Source: Corynebacterium faecale (GTDB taxonomy: Bacteria > Actinomycetota > Actinomycetes > Mycobacteriales > Mycobacteriaceae). Taken from it: a stretch of 64,000 nt of DNA. The stretch spans positions 1,178,001-1,242,000 of the forward strand of contig NZ_CP047204.1 in the NCBI RefSeq assembly GCF_030408735.1. Direction: 5' to 3'. Every line of letters begins with the position of its first letter. The first letter of the stretch is position 1. The position numbers and the translations under genes were made by a program. The notes under the pieces are model-generated. The model worked only from the letters and a program-made list of their open reading frames with translations. It did not search any database and was not told where the DNA came from. Shown here piece after piece: positions 44,421 through 53,665 of the stretch.

Positions 44421-46022
44421 TTAATCCCTGCGATCCGGGAACATGGAATCCGGGCGTTCGCCTGGGTTCCAGGAGGCCAGACTCACGCGGCCAGGCTCTG
44501 CAGCCGCACCGGTGCCACATGCTTCCGGTGCGCCTTCGCCAAGACCCACGTTGAGGGATTCCGCGGCACCGATCGGATCAACGTTGCCGAATGGATCCAG
44601 ACCCTGGATGCCACGTGGGGTCTCAGGTGAGGCGGTGGGGATGACGTAGCGGTCATCGTATTTGGCGATGGCCAGCAGCCGGTACATTTCCCGCATGGTT
44701 TTACCGTCCATTCCGACGGCCTCCGCGATCTCCTCCTGAGGATCATTGCCCAGGTTGATATCGCGCATATAGGATCTCATGGCAGCCAGCCTGCGTAGCG
44801 ATTTCTCCACGGGGCGGGTATCTCCTGCGGTGAACAGTCCCGCCAGGTACTCCAGTGGGATGCGCATGGTGGCCAGGGCGGTGAGCAGGATCTTGTGGTC
44901 CTCGCCGTCATTGCCTGATGCGGTGACCTCATCCACGATGGGGGACAGTGGCGGGATGTACCAGACCATGGGCAGGGTGCGGTACTCCGGGTGCAGTGGC
45001 AGTGCCAGCTCATACTTGAAGATGAGATCGTGGATCGGGGACTGCTGGGCGGCATCGATCCAGCTGTGGGGGATGTTCTCCCGCTGCGCACCGGCGATGA
45101 CCTCAGGGTCGAAAGGATCCAGGAAGAGCGTCTTCTGTGCCTCGAAGAGATCCTTTTCATCCGGTGTGGCGGCCACCTCTGCGACGCGGTCGGCGTCGTA
45201 AAGCAAGACGCCGAGGTAACGCAGGCGGCCCACGCATGTCTCGGAGCAGACGGTCGGCTGACCGACCTCCAGGCGCGGGTAGCACAGCGTACATTTCTCG
45301 GCCTTGCCGGACTTGTGGTTGAAGTAGACCTTCTTATACGGGCAACCTGAAACGCACATGCGCCAACCGCGGCACTGATCCTGGTCGACCAGGACGATGC
45401 CATCTTCGGCACGTTTGTACATCGCACCGGAGGGGCAGGCGGATACACAGGTGGGGTTGAGGCAGTGCTCGCAGATGCGGGGGAGATAGAACATGAAGGA
45501 ATCTTCAATCTCCTTGGCCACCTGCAGGTTCATCTGCTCCAGAACCGGATCCTCATCCATGGTCTTGGTGGATCCACCCAGGTTGTCATCCCAGTTGGAG
45601 GACCATTCGATCTTGTCGATCGGGCGGCCGTCCAGCTGGCTGACCGGGCGTGCCGTGGGCTGGGCTGACTGTCCTGCCGGTGCCGAGAGCAGCTTGTCAT
45701 ATTCATAGGACCACGGGACATAGTAATCATCGATGGTGGGCAGCTTCGGGTTGTGGAAGATGGTGGCCAGCTTCTTGATGCGGCCACCCGCCTTCGGCTT
45801 CAGCTTGCCGGAGTTGGTGCGGACCCAGCCGCCCTCCCATTTGTCCTGGTCTTCCCAGCCACGTGGATAACCCACGCCGGGGCGGGTCTCCACATTGTTG
45901 AACCAGATGTATTCCGTGCCCTGACGGTTGGTCCAGGCCTGCTTGCAGGTGACCGAACACGTGTGGCAGCCGATACACTTGTCCAGGTTCATGATCATTG
46001 CGATCTGCGCCATGACCTTCAT
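44421..46022 (-). CDS. narH: Nitrate reductase beta subunit (Fe-S electron transfer)
   Basis: The 533-residue protein has four cysteine groups for Fe-S clusters: CIGCHTCSVTC, CEHCLNPTCVSACP, CRGWRMCVSGCP and CTLC..CSETC. In the third, Trp replaces one Cys (CRGWRMC), which gives the [3Fe-4S] cluster typical of NarH. It carries electrons from NarI hemes to NarG. Its ATG shares one base with the narG stop (TAATG), with an AGGAGG site just before, so it is translationally coupled. Confidence 0.96.
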   Translation of the reverse strand: MKVMAQIAMIMNLDKCIGCHTCSVTCKQAWTNRQGTEYIWFNNVETRPGVGYPRGWEDQDKWEGGWVRTNSGKLKPKAGGRIKKLATIFHNPKLPTIDDYYVPWSYEYDKLLSAPAGQSAQPTARPVSQLDGRPIDKIEWSSNWDDNLGGSTKTMDEDPVLEQMNLQVAKEIEDSFMFYLPRICEHCLNPTCVSACPSGAMYKRAEDGIVLVDQDQCRGWRMCVSGCPYKKVYFNHKSGKAEKCTLCYPRLEVGQPTVCSETCVGRLRYLGVLLYDADRVAEVAATPDEKDLFEAQKTLFLDPFDPEVIAGAQRENIPHSWIDAAQQSPIHDLIFKYELALPLHPEYRTLPMVWYIPPLSPIVDEVTASGNDGEDHKILLTALATMRIPLEYLAGLFTAGDTRPVEKSLRRLAAMRSYMRDINLGNDPQEEIAEAVGMDGKTMREMYRLLAIAKYDDRYVIPTASPETPRGIQGLDPFGNVDPIGAAESLNVGLGEGAPEACGTGAAAEPGRVSLASWNPGERPDSMFPDRRD

Positions 46023-49000
46023 TAGTACTGCACCTCCTGGGAGCGGCGACGGATGTGAGTGACCTCGTCGCGGTTGTTTCCTGTTGGTCCGATGTAGTTG
46101 AAGCCATAGGCGAGCTGGCCGTAGCCGCCCGCCACATGGATCGGTTTGATCATGATCCGGGTCAGTGAGTTGTGCGTTCCACCGCGGCGGCCGGTGTGCT
46201 CATTGAGCGGTGTGCCGGCGGTGCGTTCCTGGGCGTGGTTCATGAAGACCGTGCCCTCGGGGATGCGGTGGGAGACGATCGCGCGGGCGGTGACGATGCC
46301 GTTGCGGTTGTACGCCTCGATCCAGTCGTTGTCCTCGATGCTGAGTTTCTCCGCATCCTTGTTGGACATCCAGATCACCTGGCCGCCTCGGGAGACGGTC
46401 AGGATGTGCAGGTTGTCGTAGTACTGCGAGTGGATGGACCACTTATTGTGCGGGGTGAGGTAACGCACGGTGACCTCAGCCTCGCCATTGCTGCCCTGGA
46501 CGGTCTGACCGGGGCCCACTTCACCATTGATGTGGATCTTGTCCAGGGGTGGGCGGAAGATGGGCAACTGCTCGCCGTAGTCGATATACCAGTCATGGTC
46601 GAGGTAATAGTGCATGCGACCGGACAGCGTGTGCCACGGCTTGTCATATTCCAGGTTGATGGAGAACGCGGTGTAGCGGCGTCCATTGCGCTTATCCGCG
46701 GACCACTCCGGGGAGGTGATGACCTCCATGGGGCGTTCCTTGACCTGGTCCCAGTTGATGCGGGTGCCCTCGTGGTCGGCGATCAGATCCATCATGTCTG
46801 TGCCCACGCGTGCGCCCTGGTTGCGGAATCCCTCTGCGGCGACCTCGCCGTTGGACACACCAGACAGGTGCAGGATCATCTCGATGGCCTTGACCGCCGA
46901 ATTGAGCAGGGGACGTTCGCCGGCGGACTCGGTCATGCCGGTGCCGTTGATCAGCGCGAGTTCCTCGACCTGCTTGGCCACGTTATAAGGGGTGCCGTGG
47001 GTGCCGGTTCCGACCTTCTCGGGCAGTGGACCTAAGTGGTTCCACTTCTCATAGATCTTGGTGTAATCACGCTCGACCGGGATGATCTTGGCCATGGTCT
47101 TGCCGGGGATGAGGCCGACCTCGTCCAGATCGGGGACGATGCCACCGGGCATGTTGAGCTCATCCGGGGTGTCGTGGGCCACCGGCGCGGTAATCACATC
47201 GGTCTGGGTGCCCAGCCACTTCCCGGCATGTTTGGTGAACTCCTTGGCCATGTCGTGGAAGACCTCCCAGTCGGTGCGGGTTTCCCACGGTGGGCTGATG
47301 GCTGCGTTGAAGGAGTGGATGAACGGGTGCATGTCCGTGGTGGATAGATCGTGTTTCTCGTACCAAGTGGCGGCGGGCAGCACGATATCAGAGACCAGCG
47401 TGGTGGACGTGTTGCGGAAGTCCGTGGTCAGCATCAGATCGAGCTTGCCCTTGGGGGCTTCCTCATGCCATTTGATGGATGCGGGGCGCTCATCGGGGCC
47501 GAGCTCCCGTGCGGTGGCGTCGGAATCCACGCCGAGCATGTGCCGGAGGAAGAACTCGGTGCCCTTGGCGGAGGAACCCATGAGGTTGGTGCGCCAGTTG
47601 AGCAGGATGCGTGGCCAGTTCTCCGGCGCATCCGGATCCTCACAGGCGTATTCGAGGTCCCCGTCGGTGAGCTGTTGGACGATATAATCCTGGACGGACA
47701 CACCCTTATCCTCCGCTTCCTGGGAAAGTACCAGCGGGTTGCGGTTGAACTGTGGATAGGCCGGCATCCAGCCACGTTTCATGGCCTCGATCAGGGTGTC
47801 CGAGGTCATCTTGTCACCCACGGTTCCACGGTTGGCCAGTGGGGAGGACAGTCGATCGGCGCGGGTGTTGTCATAACGCCACTGATCGGTGGTCAGGTAG
47901 TAGAAGCCCGTGGTGATCATCTGGCGGGGTGGGCGCTGCCAGTCGGTGGCGAATGCGTACTGGCCCCAGCCGTTGGAGGGGCGCAGTTTCTCCTGACCCA
48001 CGTAGTGGGCCCAGCCGCCGCCGTTGACCCCCTGGGTGCCGCACATGGAGGTCAATGCCAGGAAAGTGCGGTAGATGGAATCCGCATGGAAATAGTGGTT
48101 GACGCCGGCACCCATGATGATCTGGGAGCGTCCCTTGGAATCCTCGGCGTTCTGGGCGAACTCACGGCCGATGCGGATGGCCTGATTGGCCGGTACCCCG
48201 GTGAGTTCCTCCTGCCAGGCAGGGGTGCCCATGACCGGGTCGTGGAAGTCCTGTGGCCATTCACCGGGCAGGTTCAGCTCTTCACGGTTGACACCGTAGT
48301 GGGCGAGGAGGACGTCGAAGACGGTGGTGAACTTTCGGCCGTCGATCTCCACGGTGGGCACACCTCGGGAGATCACACCGGCACCCACGGGGCCGGTGGT
48401 GTCCTGGCCGGAGGGGGTGAGATCGAAGCGTGGGAAGAGGACCTCGGCGGTGCCGGTGGCTCCGGTGACCTCAGCCATGGACATGATTGATTCCGCGCCA
48501 TCCTGACGCAGGTTCCACTTGCCCACGCCGTCATCGCCCCATCGGTCGGCGACGGTGCCGCCCGGGTCAACCACGCTGCCGTCAGCCTGCATGGTGAGAA
48601 GGCGGTGGGTGGCGTTGGGGGTCTGTGCCAGCTCGGGGGCGAAGGATTCCGCGCCGGCGGCGGTGAGGAACTTGCCCGGGGTGTAGGTGCCGTCACCGTG
48701 CTCATCCAACTCCACGAGGAAGGGGGAGTCGGTGTATTTGCGCATATAGTCCATGAAGTACGGGGTTGCGCGACCGACGTGGAATTCCTTGAGGATCACA
48801 TGGCCCATGGCGAAGGCCAGGGCACCGTCGGTTCCGGGGTTGATGCGTGCCCATTCATCGGCGAACTTGGTGGAGTCTGCGAAGTCGGGGGAGACCACAA
48901 CCACCTTGGTGCCGTTGTAGCGTGCCTCGACCATGAAGTGGGAATCCGGGGTGCGGGTGACCGGGATATTGGAGCCCCACATCATCAGGTAACTGGAGTT

Positions 49001-49762
49001 GTACCAGTCACCGGATTCAGGGACGTCTGTCTGATCGCCGAAGGTCTGTGGTGAGGCCGGAGGGAGGTCTGCGTACCAGTCGTAGAAGGACAGGGCCACG
49101 CCACCGATCATCTGGAGGAACCGGGTGCCGGCGCCGTAGGAGACCTGGGACATCGCGGGGATCACGGTGAAACCGTGGATGCGGTCGGGTCCGTACTGGC
49201 GGATGGTGTAGATGTGGGCCGCCGAGGCGATCTCAATGGCCTCTTCGTACTGGACCCGGATCAGTCCGCCCTTGCCGCGCTGGGAGATATAGGCTTCACG
49301 CTTCTCGGGGGTCTCCACGATCTCACGCCAGGCCAGCACCGGGTCGCCCAGGCGCTTCTTGGCCTCGCGGTACATATCCACCAGCACTCCACGCACATAC
49401 GGGTAGCGGATGCGGGTCGGGGAGTAGGTGTACCAGGAGAAGGAGGCACCACGGGGGCAGCCACGGGGCTCATAGTCCGGCATATCGGGGCCGGTGGTGG
49501 GGTAATCAACCGCCTGGGATTCCCAGGTGATCACGCCGTCTTTGACGTAGACCTTCCAGGAGCAGGACCCCGTGCAGTTCACTCCGTGGGTGGAGCGGAC
49601 CATCTTGTCATAGGACCAGCGGTTGCGGTAGAAGACATCAGCCTGGCGGCCGCCCTTGAGGAAGATCTGTTGTCCCTCAGGGCCCACTTTTCCCTTGCGG
49701 AGGTAGCTACCGAGTTTGAACAGGGGGTTCACGGAATCCGTGTTCGAATGCGTTGTAGTCAT
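46022..49762 (-). CDS. narG: Nitrate reductase alpha subunit (Mo-bis-MGD catalytic)
   Basis: The 1246-residue protein has the N-terminal [4Fe-4S] motif His59-x3-Cys63-x3-Cys67...Cys102 (HGVNCTGSC and CPRGAS), the Mo-ligand region SGDWYNSSYLMMWGSN and the molybdopterin-binding domains to the C-terminus. It reduces nitrate to nitrite on the cytoplasmic side and has no Tat signal. The length matches the NarG family. It follows narK by 15 bases. The molybdenum cofactor genes 51.4-54.8 kb supply its cofactor. Confidence 0.97.
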   Translation of the reverse strand: MTTTHSNTDSVNPLFKLGSYLRKGKVGPEGQQIFLKGGRQADVFYRNRWSYDKMVRSTHGVNCTGSCSWKVYVKDGVITWESQAVDYPTTGPDMPDYEPRGCPRGASFSWYTYSPTRIRYPYVRGVLVDMYREAKKRLGDPVLAWREIVETPEKREAYISQRGKGGLIRVQYEEAIEIASAAHIYTIRQYGPDRIHGFTVIPAMSQVSYGAGTRFLQMIGGVALSFYDWYADLPPASPQTFGDQTDVPESGDWYNSSYLMMWGSNIPVTRTPDSHFMVEARYNGTKVVVVSPDFADSTKFADEWARINPGTDGALAFAMGHVILKEFHVGRATPYFMDYMRKYTDSPFLVELDEHGDGTYTPGKFLTAAGAESFAPELAQTPNATHRLLTMQADGSVVDPGGTVADRWGDDGVGKWNLRQDGAESIMSMAEVTGATGTAEVLFPRFDLTPSGQDTTGPVGAGVISRGVPTVEIDGRKFTTVFDVLLAHYGVNREELNLPGEWPQDFHDPVMGTPAWQEELTGVPANQAIRIGREFAQNAEDSKGRSQIIMGAGVNHYFHADSIYRTFLALTSMCGTQGVNGGGWAHYVGQEKLRPSNGWGQYAFATDWQRPPRQMITTGFYYLTTDQWRYDNTRADRLSSPLANRGTVGDKMTSDTLIEAMKRGWMPAYPQFNRNPLVLSQEAEDKGVSVQDYIVQQLTDGDLEYACEDPDAPENWPRILLNWRTNLMGSSAKGTEFFLRHMLGVDSDATARELGPDERPASIKWHEEAPKGKLDLMLTTDFRNTSTTLVSDIVLPAATWYEKHDLSTTDMHPFIHSFNAAISPPWETRTDWEVFHDMAKEFTKHAGKWLGTQTDVITAPVAHDTPDELNMPGGIVPDLDEVGLIPGKTMAKIIPVERDYTKIYEKWNHLGPLPEKVGTGTHGTPYNVAKQVEELALINGTGMTESAGERPLLNSAVKAIEMILHLSGVSNGEVAAEGFRNQGARVGTDMMDLIADHEGTRINWDQVKERPMEVITSPEWSADKRNGRRYTAFSINLEYDKPWHTLSGRMHYYLDHDWYIDYGEQLPIFRPPLDKIHINGEVGPGQTVQGSNGEAEVTVRYLTPHNKWSIHSQYYDNLHILTVSRGGQVIWMSNKDAEKLSIEDNDWIEAYNRNGIVTARAIVSHRIPEGTVFMNHAQERTAGTPLNEHTGRRGGTHNSLTRIMIKPIHVAGGYGQLAYGFNYIGPTGNNRDEVTHIRRRSQEVQY

Positions 49763-49777
49763 TGAGAAGCCTTTCGG

Positions 49778-51115
49778 TCAGCCCGGGAACGGGGCATGTG
49801 GACGGGCATAGTAGATCCAGGTCAGCGCGGTGGCGATGATGAAGAACACCACGCAACCCCAGAAGAATCCGACAGTCGGGGTCATAGACAGCAGCACACC
49901 GACCACGAAGGGGCCGAAGGCGGCGATCGCCCCGGTCCATCCGATGACGCCACCGGCCTGCTTCTTCGGCAGGATCATGGGCATCTGCTTGAAGGTGCCG
50001 GCGTTGCCGATACCGGTGAAGAAGAAGAGGATCAGCATCGACCACAGGAACGGATAGAAATCATCGGGGGTTTCCGCACGTGACAGGAAGATGGCTGCCG
50101 CGGTGGTGGCGGCGATCATGCCCACGCCACTGACGAAGGTCCAGATGGCACCTCCGAACTTGTCACAGAGTGGACCCCATGCTGCGCGGACAAGTGCGCC
50201 GATGAGGGGGCCGAGGAAGGCGTAGGTGGCGCCTGCATGCAGTGTTTCCGCCGGGAATTGTTCTGCCATGGGGGAGGCGATGCCGAAGTGGTTGTTGATG
50301 ATGAGGCCGAACTGGGCGGCGAAACCTGCGAAGGCGCCGAAGGTCATCATGTAGACCACCGTGAGGATCCAGGTGTTCTTGTTGCCGAAGAAGTTCAGCT
50401 GATCGCGGAAATTCACCTTCATCGGGATGTCCTTGAGGAACAGGAACGCCAGTACGGCGGCGAGGATGGTCCACGGCACCAGCACGATGGCGGCGTTGTG
50501 GACGAATACCTCGGAGCCTTCGGAGGTGCGCTGTGGGGTGACGAATCCGATGCCCAGCAGGCCGAAACCCATCACCCATGGTCCGAGGAACTGGATGACG
50601 GAGACTCCGAGGTTGCCCACACCCGCCTGGATGCCCAGCGCTGTTCCGGATTTGGCCTTGGGGAAGAACCAACCGGTGGAGGGCATGTATCCGGAGAAGA
50701 CGCCGCCGCCGATACCGGTCAGCGCGGAGAGAACCAACAGCCACCAGTACGGGGTGTTGGCATCCTGGACGGCGAGGAACCAGCCGAACATCGGGATGAG
50801 GAAGAGGGCGGAGGACATTCCGACCAGGTTCCTGGTGCCCACGCGGGCGGGGAGGAACATGTAGATCAGGCGGAGGATACCTCCGGCGAGCCCGGGGATC
50901 GAAGTCAGCCAGTAGAGTTGCGCTGCGGTGAGGTCAAAGCCGATGCGGTTGAGCAGTGGGGCGATGGCGGAAACCAGGTACCAGACGCTGAAACCGATGA
51001 TGAGTGAGAACGTGGTGATGGAGAGTGTCCGCCAGGCGATCTGTGAATCCCAGTGTTCCGGATCTTCTGGATCCCACCCCTGCAGCGTTTTGCCCTTGGT
51101 GTTGAGTTCTGTCAC
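49778..51115 (-). CDS. narK: Nitrate/nitrite transporter NarK
   Basis: The roughly 445-residue MFS protein has 12 hydrophobic segments and nitrate-signature stretches (SALTGIGGGVFSGYMPSTGW and LFFFTGIGNAGTFKQMPMIL). It imports nitrate and exports nitrite for NarGHI. The GTG at 51115 has GGAAGAGG upstream and is preferred to the longer frame from 51181. It is the first gene of narKGHJI. The promoter lies in 51116-51300 with a GlxR-like site at 51254-51269. Confidence 0.94.
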   Translation of the reverse strand: MTELNTKGKTLQGWDPEDPEHWDSQIAWRTLSITTFSLIIGFSVWYLVSAIAPLLNRIGFDLTAAQLYWLTSIPGLAGGILRLIYMFLPARVGTRNLVGMSSALFLIPMFGWFLAVQDANTPYWWLLVLSALTGIGGGVFSGYMPSTGWFFPKAKSGTALGIQAGVGNLGVSVIQFLGPWVMGFGLLGIGFVTPQRTSEGSEVFVHNAAIVLVPWTILAAVLAFLFLKDIPMKVNFRDQLNFFGNKNTWILTVVYMMTFGAFAGFAAQFGLIINNHFGIASPMAEQFPAETLHAGATYAFLGPLIGALVRAAWGPLCDKFGGAIWTFVSGVGMIAATTAAAIFLSRAETPDDFYPFLWSMLILFFFTGIGNAGTFKQMPMILPKKQAGGVIGWTGAIAAFGPFVVGVLLSMTPTVGFFWGCVVFFIIATALTWIYYARPHAPFPG

Positions 51116-51253
51116 TTTACGCCTCTTCCTGTGGGTTTGAAAGGGCTTTCCAACAAGCCCGAGGTGGCCCTGAATGCCCATAATCTAACACGGGTTGAGC
51201 TGCTAGGGTCTATATAGGTACGGGAAATCCCGTCTTTATTTACGCAACATTGA

Positions 51254-51269
51254 TGTGTTCTAATTCACT
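51254..51269. promoter_or_regulatory. GlxR(CRP)-like site upstream of narK
   Basis: TGTGTTCTAATTCACT matches TGTGANNTANNTCACA except at two positions and keeps the central TA. It is about 140 bp upstream of the narK start, between narK and mog. GlxR is known to control the nar operon in C. glutamicum. Confidence 0.45.
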
Positions 51270-51367
51270 TCCTGCAGGTATGTGGAGTAGAAACAGTGCC
51301 ACAATGCATGTGGTTTTTTCGGACTCCCCCTCTGTGGGGGTGAAAAGCTGAGAGAGGTCAGGGAGAA

Positions 51368-51859
51368 ATGGCGGTAGATGGGATGGATCTGACGGCGGCG
51401 ATCATCACCGTGTCCGATCGGATATCGTCCGGGGCCCGGGAAGACAAAGCGGGGCCCATCGCCAAGGACATCCTCACCGGCGCCGGTGTGGATGTGGTGC
51501 GCTCAGTGACTCTCCCAGAAGGCCTGGACGCAGTCTCTGATGCCCTGGCGGGGGCTATCCGGGACGGTATCCGCATCATCGTCACCATCGGTGGCACCGG
51601 GGTGGGGCCCCGCAACCGCACCCCGGAGGCCACCGCACCTCTGATTGAGACAGAACTCACCGCAGTGATGTCCCAGATTCTCTTCGCAGGACTGGCCAAT
51701 ACCCATCAGGCTGGACTCTCACGCGGCCTGGTGGGGCTGACCACCCGGGACAGCGGTTCCACGTTGATTGTCAATGCGCCGAGTTCCCCGGGAGGGGTCC
51801 GCGATGCCCTCGGGGTGGTGTGCCCACTGCTCGGGCCTATTTTTGAACGTCTCTATTAG
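51368..51859 (+). CDS. mog: Molybdopterin adenylyltransferase, MogA/MoaB family
   Basis: The 163-residue protein has the family start AAIITVSDRISSGAREDKAG, the substrate loop TIGGTGVGPRNRTPEAT and NAPSSPGGVRD. It activates molybdopterin by adenylylation before molybdenum insertion by MoeA. The usual PRD of the loop reads PRN here. AGGGAG is close to the first ATG; ATG 51383 (MDLTAAII) is an alternative start. Divergent from narK. Its last 23 bases overlap the convergent mobA gene. Confidence 0.88.
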   Translation: MAVDGMDLTAAIITVSDRISSGAREDKAGPIAKDILTGAGVDVVRSVTLPEGLDAVSDALAGAIRDGIRIIVTIGGTGVGPRNRTPEATAPLIETELTAVMSQILFAGLANTHQAGLSRGLVGLTTRDSGSTLIVNAPSSPGGVRDALGVVCPLLGPIFERLY

Positions 51860-52409
51860 GCAGTTCCACCTCACCGAGGGCAGAGAGCTCCCCGATGGTG
51901 TCATAGTCGGTTTCCGTGCCATTGCCGGATACCTCGACCACCCGCGTGGCCTTTCTCAGAAGTGATTTCACCGACCTGTCCCGGACCTCTCCGAGATCCG
52001 CCAAGGCACCAGTCAGGGACATGGTTGACCACACTGCACACAGCGGCTGGATCCACCCGTCGTGGGCACGGGTCACCGCCACATCCGCATCACCGATGGC
52101 ACTTCGCAGGGCCGGCAGCATCTCCGCGGAGTAGGGGGCATCCACGGCAAGCACAGCGGTGAACTCCTCAGTCTGTGGCAGGGCGGCCACGCCGGCAGCG
52201 ATGCCCGCCACCGGTCCACCGAACGGGGGCTGCTCACTGGTGGTGATGACCCCCTCCACGGGATGCGGGGAGACCACCACCACGTTGTGGCCGGAACCTA
52301 AGCACTCCAGAAGATAATCAAGTAATCTGCGCCCATTGAGCTGAACCGCGGCCTTATCCACACCCCCCATGCGTGTGCCCTGGCCACCAGCGAGGATGAT
52401 CACATTCAT
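51837..52409 (-). CDS. mobA: Molybdenum cofactor guanylyltransferase (MobA-like)
   Basis: The 190-residue nucleotidyltransferase starts with the signature IILAGGQGTRMGGVDKAAV, followed by PFGGPVAGIAAG and AVDAPYSAEM with the metal-binding Asp. It adds GMP to molybdopterin to make MGD, the form required by NarG. Its start overlaps the moeA stop by 4 bases, so the genes are coupled; its 3' end overlaps mog in antisense. Confidence 0.9.
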   Translation of the reverse strand: MNVIILAGGQGTRMGGVDKAAVQLNGRRLLDYLLECLGSGHNVVVVSPHPVEGVITTSEQPPFGGPVAGIAAGVAALPQTEEFTAVLAVDAPYSAEMLPALRSAIGDADVAVTRAHDGWIQPLCAVWSTMSLTGALADLGEVRDRSVKSLLRKATRVVEVSGNGTETDYDTIGELSALGEVELPNRDVQK

Positions 52410-53659
52410 GTCAGGTACACCCCGATCTGTTCACCTTCACCGGGGCCGGAAGAGCCCGGAGGGATGATGGCGAAACCATCCACCCCGTTGAGGGAGGCCA
52501 CGAAATGACTGCCGCGCCCTCCTTGGGTGAACGGCGTGGCCAACGCTCCAGCCTCACCCCAGGAAAGTCTGACCGGCACGATGAGATCCTTCGCGCGCGC
52601 ATCAGGAAAGTCCACGGCGGCAGTGGCCGTGGTCCGGGGACGTGAACCCAGATCCGGGGAGACCTCAAGCCCGACAAGCTTATCCACGGCCGCACGGACG
52701 AACATGAGAAACGATACGAACGCCGCCACCGGGTTACCCGGTAAACAAAGGACCGGTACCGGGGAGCCATCCCGGCGCGCCCAGGTGCCTGCGCCCTGTG
52801 GCTTGCCCGGCTGCATGCTGACGTGGCCGAACCACATCGCGGCCCCCAGGCCCATCGCGGATTTCACCACGTCGAAGGCTCCGGCTGACACTCCGCCGGT
52901 GGTGATCACCAGATCATGTGACTCCACCACCTGGCTGAATACATCCCAGAACTCCTCCGGATCATCACCGGTGTGGAGCTCCGAGACTTCTTTGATGCCT
53001 GCTTCGCGTATAAGCTGGGCCACCATCGGGCGGTTGGAGTCCGGGATCTGGCCGGGCAGGGGAGTGGTACCCGATGTCACCAGCTCATCACCGCTGCTCA
53101 GCACCGCCACGCGGGGTCGGGGAAACGACGAAACCTGCTCTACACCAGCGGAGATCAGACCTGCGAGTGTGCCGGCATCAATGAGCTCGCCAGCCCGGGC
53201 CACCCGGTCACCTGGACGGACATTCTCGCCCCGGAGTCGGATGTGGGCGCGCCCGCGGAAAGCGTGGATATCAATCGACTCCGGAAGATCCAGGGGCCCC
53301 GGGCTAGAGGAGGTGTCCTCCACGGGGATGACCGCCAATCCTTCCGGTACGGGATCACTGACCGGAGCGCCCGTCATGATGCGCACGGACTCTCCCCGCA
53401 CCGGGGTGAGGGCGGCACCGCCGGCTGGAACATCGCCGCTCACCTTCAGCGTCGCGGTTCCTCCCGCGGAAAGGTCCGCTGTATTGATGAGATAACCGTC
53501 CATCCCGGAATTGGAAAACGGTGGCACCGCCAACCGGGCATGGGTATCCGCTGCGAGCACGGTCCCCACGGCCTCATGGAGGGATAGCGTTACCGGCGCG
53601 CCGGGGGTGATCAGGGACAACACCCGTGAAAGGTGCCCGGTGATAGAGACATCAGACAA
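52406..53659 (-). CDS. moeA: Molybdopterin molybdenumtransferase
   Basis: The 417-residue protein has MoeA landmarks: PPFSNSGMDGYLINTADLS, RIMTGAPVSDPVPEG, the MogA-like domain with VAVLSSGDEL, ITTGGVSAGAFD, GKPQGAG and LCLPGNPVAAFVSF. It inserts molybdate into adenylylated molybdopterin. It lies 6 bases after moaA and overlaps mobA, so moaA-moeA-mobA is one operon. Confidence 0.95.
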   Translation of the reverse strand: MSDVSITGHLSRVLSLITPGAPVTLSLHEAVGTVLAADTHARLAVPPFSNSGMDGYLINTADLSAGGTATLKVSGDVPAGGAALTPVRGESVRIMTGAPVSDPVPEGLAVIPVEDTSSSPGPLDLPESIDIHAFRGRAHIRLRGENVRPGDRVARAGELIDAGTLAGLISAGVEQVSSFPRPRVAVLSSGDELVTSGTTPLPGQIPDSNRPMVAQLIREAGIKEVSELHTGDDPEEFWDVFSQVVESHDLVITTGGVSAGAFDVVKSAMGLGAAMWFGHVSMQPGKPQGAGTWARRDGSPVPVLCLPGNPVAAFVSFLMFVRAAVDKLVGLEVSPDLGSRPRTTATAAVDFPDARAKDLIVPVRLSWGEAGALATPFTQGGRGSHFVASLNGVDGFAIIPPGSSGPGEGEQIGVYLT

Positions 53660-53665
53660 GGGGAT

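Noticed and set aside
51326..51340. CCCCC-TCTGT-GGGGG hairpin before mog
   Set aside because: A 5-bp stem with no T-tract on either strand; neither a terminator nor a match to the known molybdenum cofactor riboswitch.
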